From the NCBI GenBank assembly GCA_029287275.1, contig JARFRL010000082.1:1-7610 (forward strand): a DNA stretch of 7,610 bases. Direction: 5' to 3'. The DNA is from Pontiella desulfatans (GTDB taxonomy: Bacteria; Verrucomicrobiota; Kiritimatiellia; Kiritimatiellales; Pontiellaceae). This document shows, piece by piece, positions 6,863 through 7,610 of the stretch (within the stretch, counting starts at the first letter, position 1; each line of letters begins with the position of its first letter). Under the pieces are notes generated by a model, which made no database searches, was not told where the DNA came from, and saw only the letters and a program-made list of their open reading frames with translations. A program made the translations under genes and the position numbers.

Positions 6863-6875
6863 GTTCCTCCGATCG

Positions 6876-7610
6876 TTAAAGTTCGCTACACGAGGCGCCG
6901 GCGGCGAAGCAGGTGTAGCACCGGTGGTGCCCCAACACGACGCGGGTATTCATGGCCTCCGCGAGCGTCCCGCCCACGTCGTAGTCGGCGTCATCATCCA
7001 CGAGCGTGCAGGCGTAGACGCGCATGCGGCCGTCGCGCTTGACCACCATCTTGCTGAAGCCGCACATGAACGCGTCGCGCTCCGCTTCGGATTTATAGGT
7101 GGTCATGCACGATTCCGTGATATGTGGAACGTTCGGATGAGAGCCGGGCTCGTGAAACTCCGGAAACGCGACGATCCGCGTGTCCACGGGAAGGCCCGCG
7201 CGTTCGAAGTAGGGCCGGTAGGCGCGGTCGACCGCCGCCACGTCCTCGTCCGTGGCGCGTTGCCGCGCGATGGAAACGCCGAAACCCCGCCGCGTTAATT
7301 CCCGCATCACCTCCAACGAGAGGTTGAAGTTCCCGTGTCCGCGTTCCGCGTCGTGTTTGTCCGGATCGGGATGATCCAGACTGACGCGGAAGCTGAGAGG
7401 AAAGGGCTTTCGCGTCAACTCGGCGAGCTGTCCTAGTCGGTTCAACAACGGTTCCGTCGCGTTGGTGAGCACGAGGCAGGGGTTGTGCTCGAGCGCGTGG
7501 TCGAGAATCGCGACCATGTCGGGAATCACGAACGGTTCGCCGCCCGTGAATGAAAATTGCTCCACCCCCAGCGCCAGCCCTTCCTGAATGAAGGGCGCCA
7601 CGTCGGCCAA
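6876..7610 (-). CDS. Radical SAM protein with cysteine-rich C-terminus (5' end beyond window)
   Basis: The last 244 codons of a radical SAM enzyme; the first base at the right edge starts an internal TTG (Leu) codon. The [4Fe-4S] CxxxCxxC motif lies off-window, probably a few dozen residues upstream. Visible are the SAM-binding TGGEP (residues 22-26 of the visible part), strand-4-like SFRVSLD (73-79), and a C-terminal set of cysteines: 168, 183, 201, 231, 234 and 241. The last three form CYTC-x6-C four residues from the C-terminus. The arrangement resembles a SPASM-like domain that binds auxiliary Fe-S clusters, although spacing is not textbook. Such enzymes often modify peptides or small molecules. 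ArsS, an arsenosugar-pathway radical SAM protein, was considered, but its usual C-terminal domain was not recognised. This is the first visible gene of the operon; its promoter is off-window. Confidence 0.88.
   Translation of the reverse strand: MADVAPFIQEGLALGVEQFSFTGGEPFVIPDMVAILDHALEHNPCLVLTNATEPLLNRLGQLAELTRKPFPLSFRVSLDHPDPDKHDAERGHGNFNLSLEVMRELTRRGFGVSIARQRATDEDVAAVDRAYRPYFERAGLPVDTRIVAFPEFHEPGSHPNVPHITESCMTTYKSEAERDAFMCGFSKMVVKRDGRMRVYACTLVDDDADYDVGGTLAEAMNTRVVLGHHRCYTCFAAGASCSEL

Overview
The window is GC-rich, densely coding bacterial DNA, except for one AT-rich intergenic patch near 2580-2610. Good GGAG-type Shine-Dalgarno sites, Sec signal peptides on two small proteins and an HrpB-type helicase point to a Gram-negative bacterium. 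From memory, the wording of the HrpB C-terminal region resembles Verrucomicrobia (Opitutus-like) proteins more than E. coli. The SatP protein, in contrast, is strikingly like the enterobacterial one. The taxonomic guess is therefore tentative.

Layout: positions 1-2444 (minus) hold nearly all of hrpB, an ATP-dependent RNA helicase gene whose last few dozen codons lie beyond the left edge. A 272-base divergent intergenic region (2445-2716) follows, with candidate promoters for both flanking genes and several possible hairpins. Positions 2717-3373 (plus) hold satP, an acetate/succinate-proton symporter of the GPR1/FUN34/YaaH family. It converges, with only 20 bases between stop codons, on a five-gene minus-strand operon that runs from the right edge down to 3394.

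In transcription order the operon is: a radical SAM protein with a cysteine-rich C-terminus (5' end off-window), an exported DUF547 protein, an exported peroxiredoxin/thioredoxin-fold protein with a CPYC motif, a TVP38/TMEM64 (DedA-like, VTT domain) membrane protein, and a MerA/dihydrolipoamide dehydrogenase-like FAD disulfide oxidoreductase. Junctions are 13 bases, a 4-base overlap, 10 bases and an 8-base overlap, so the genes are almost certainly co-transcribed and partly translationally coupled.

The operon is the most interesting part of the window. Each family is known, and TVP38 plus the FAD oxidoreductase also occur fused in other bacteria, but the joint role of the five proteins is not established to my knowledge. 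A plausible inference is a membrane/periplasmic redox module: the oxidoreductase uses NAD(P)H in the cytoplasm, the TVP38 protein sits in the membrane, the two exported proteins act in the periplasm, and the radical SAM enzyme modifies a peptide or small molecule. No tRNA, rRNA, CRISPR array, insertion sequence or phage gene was seen.
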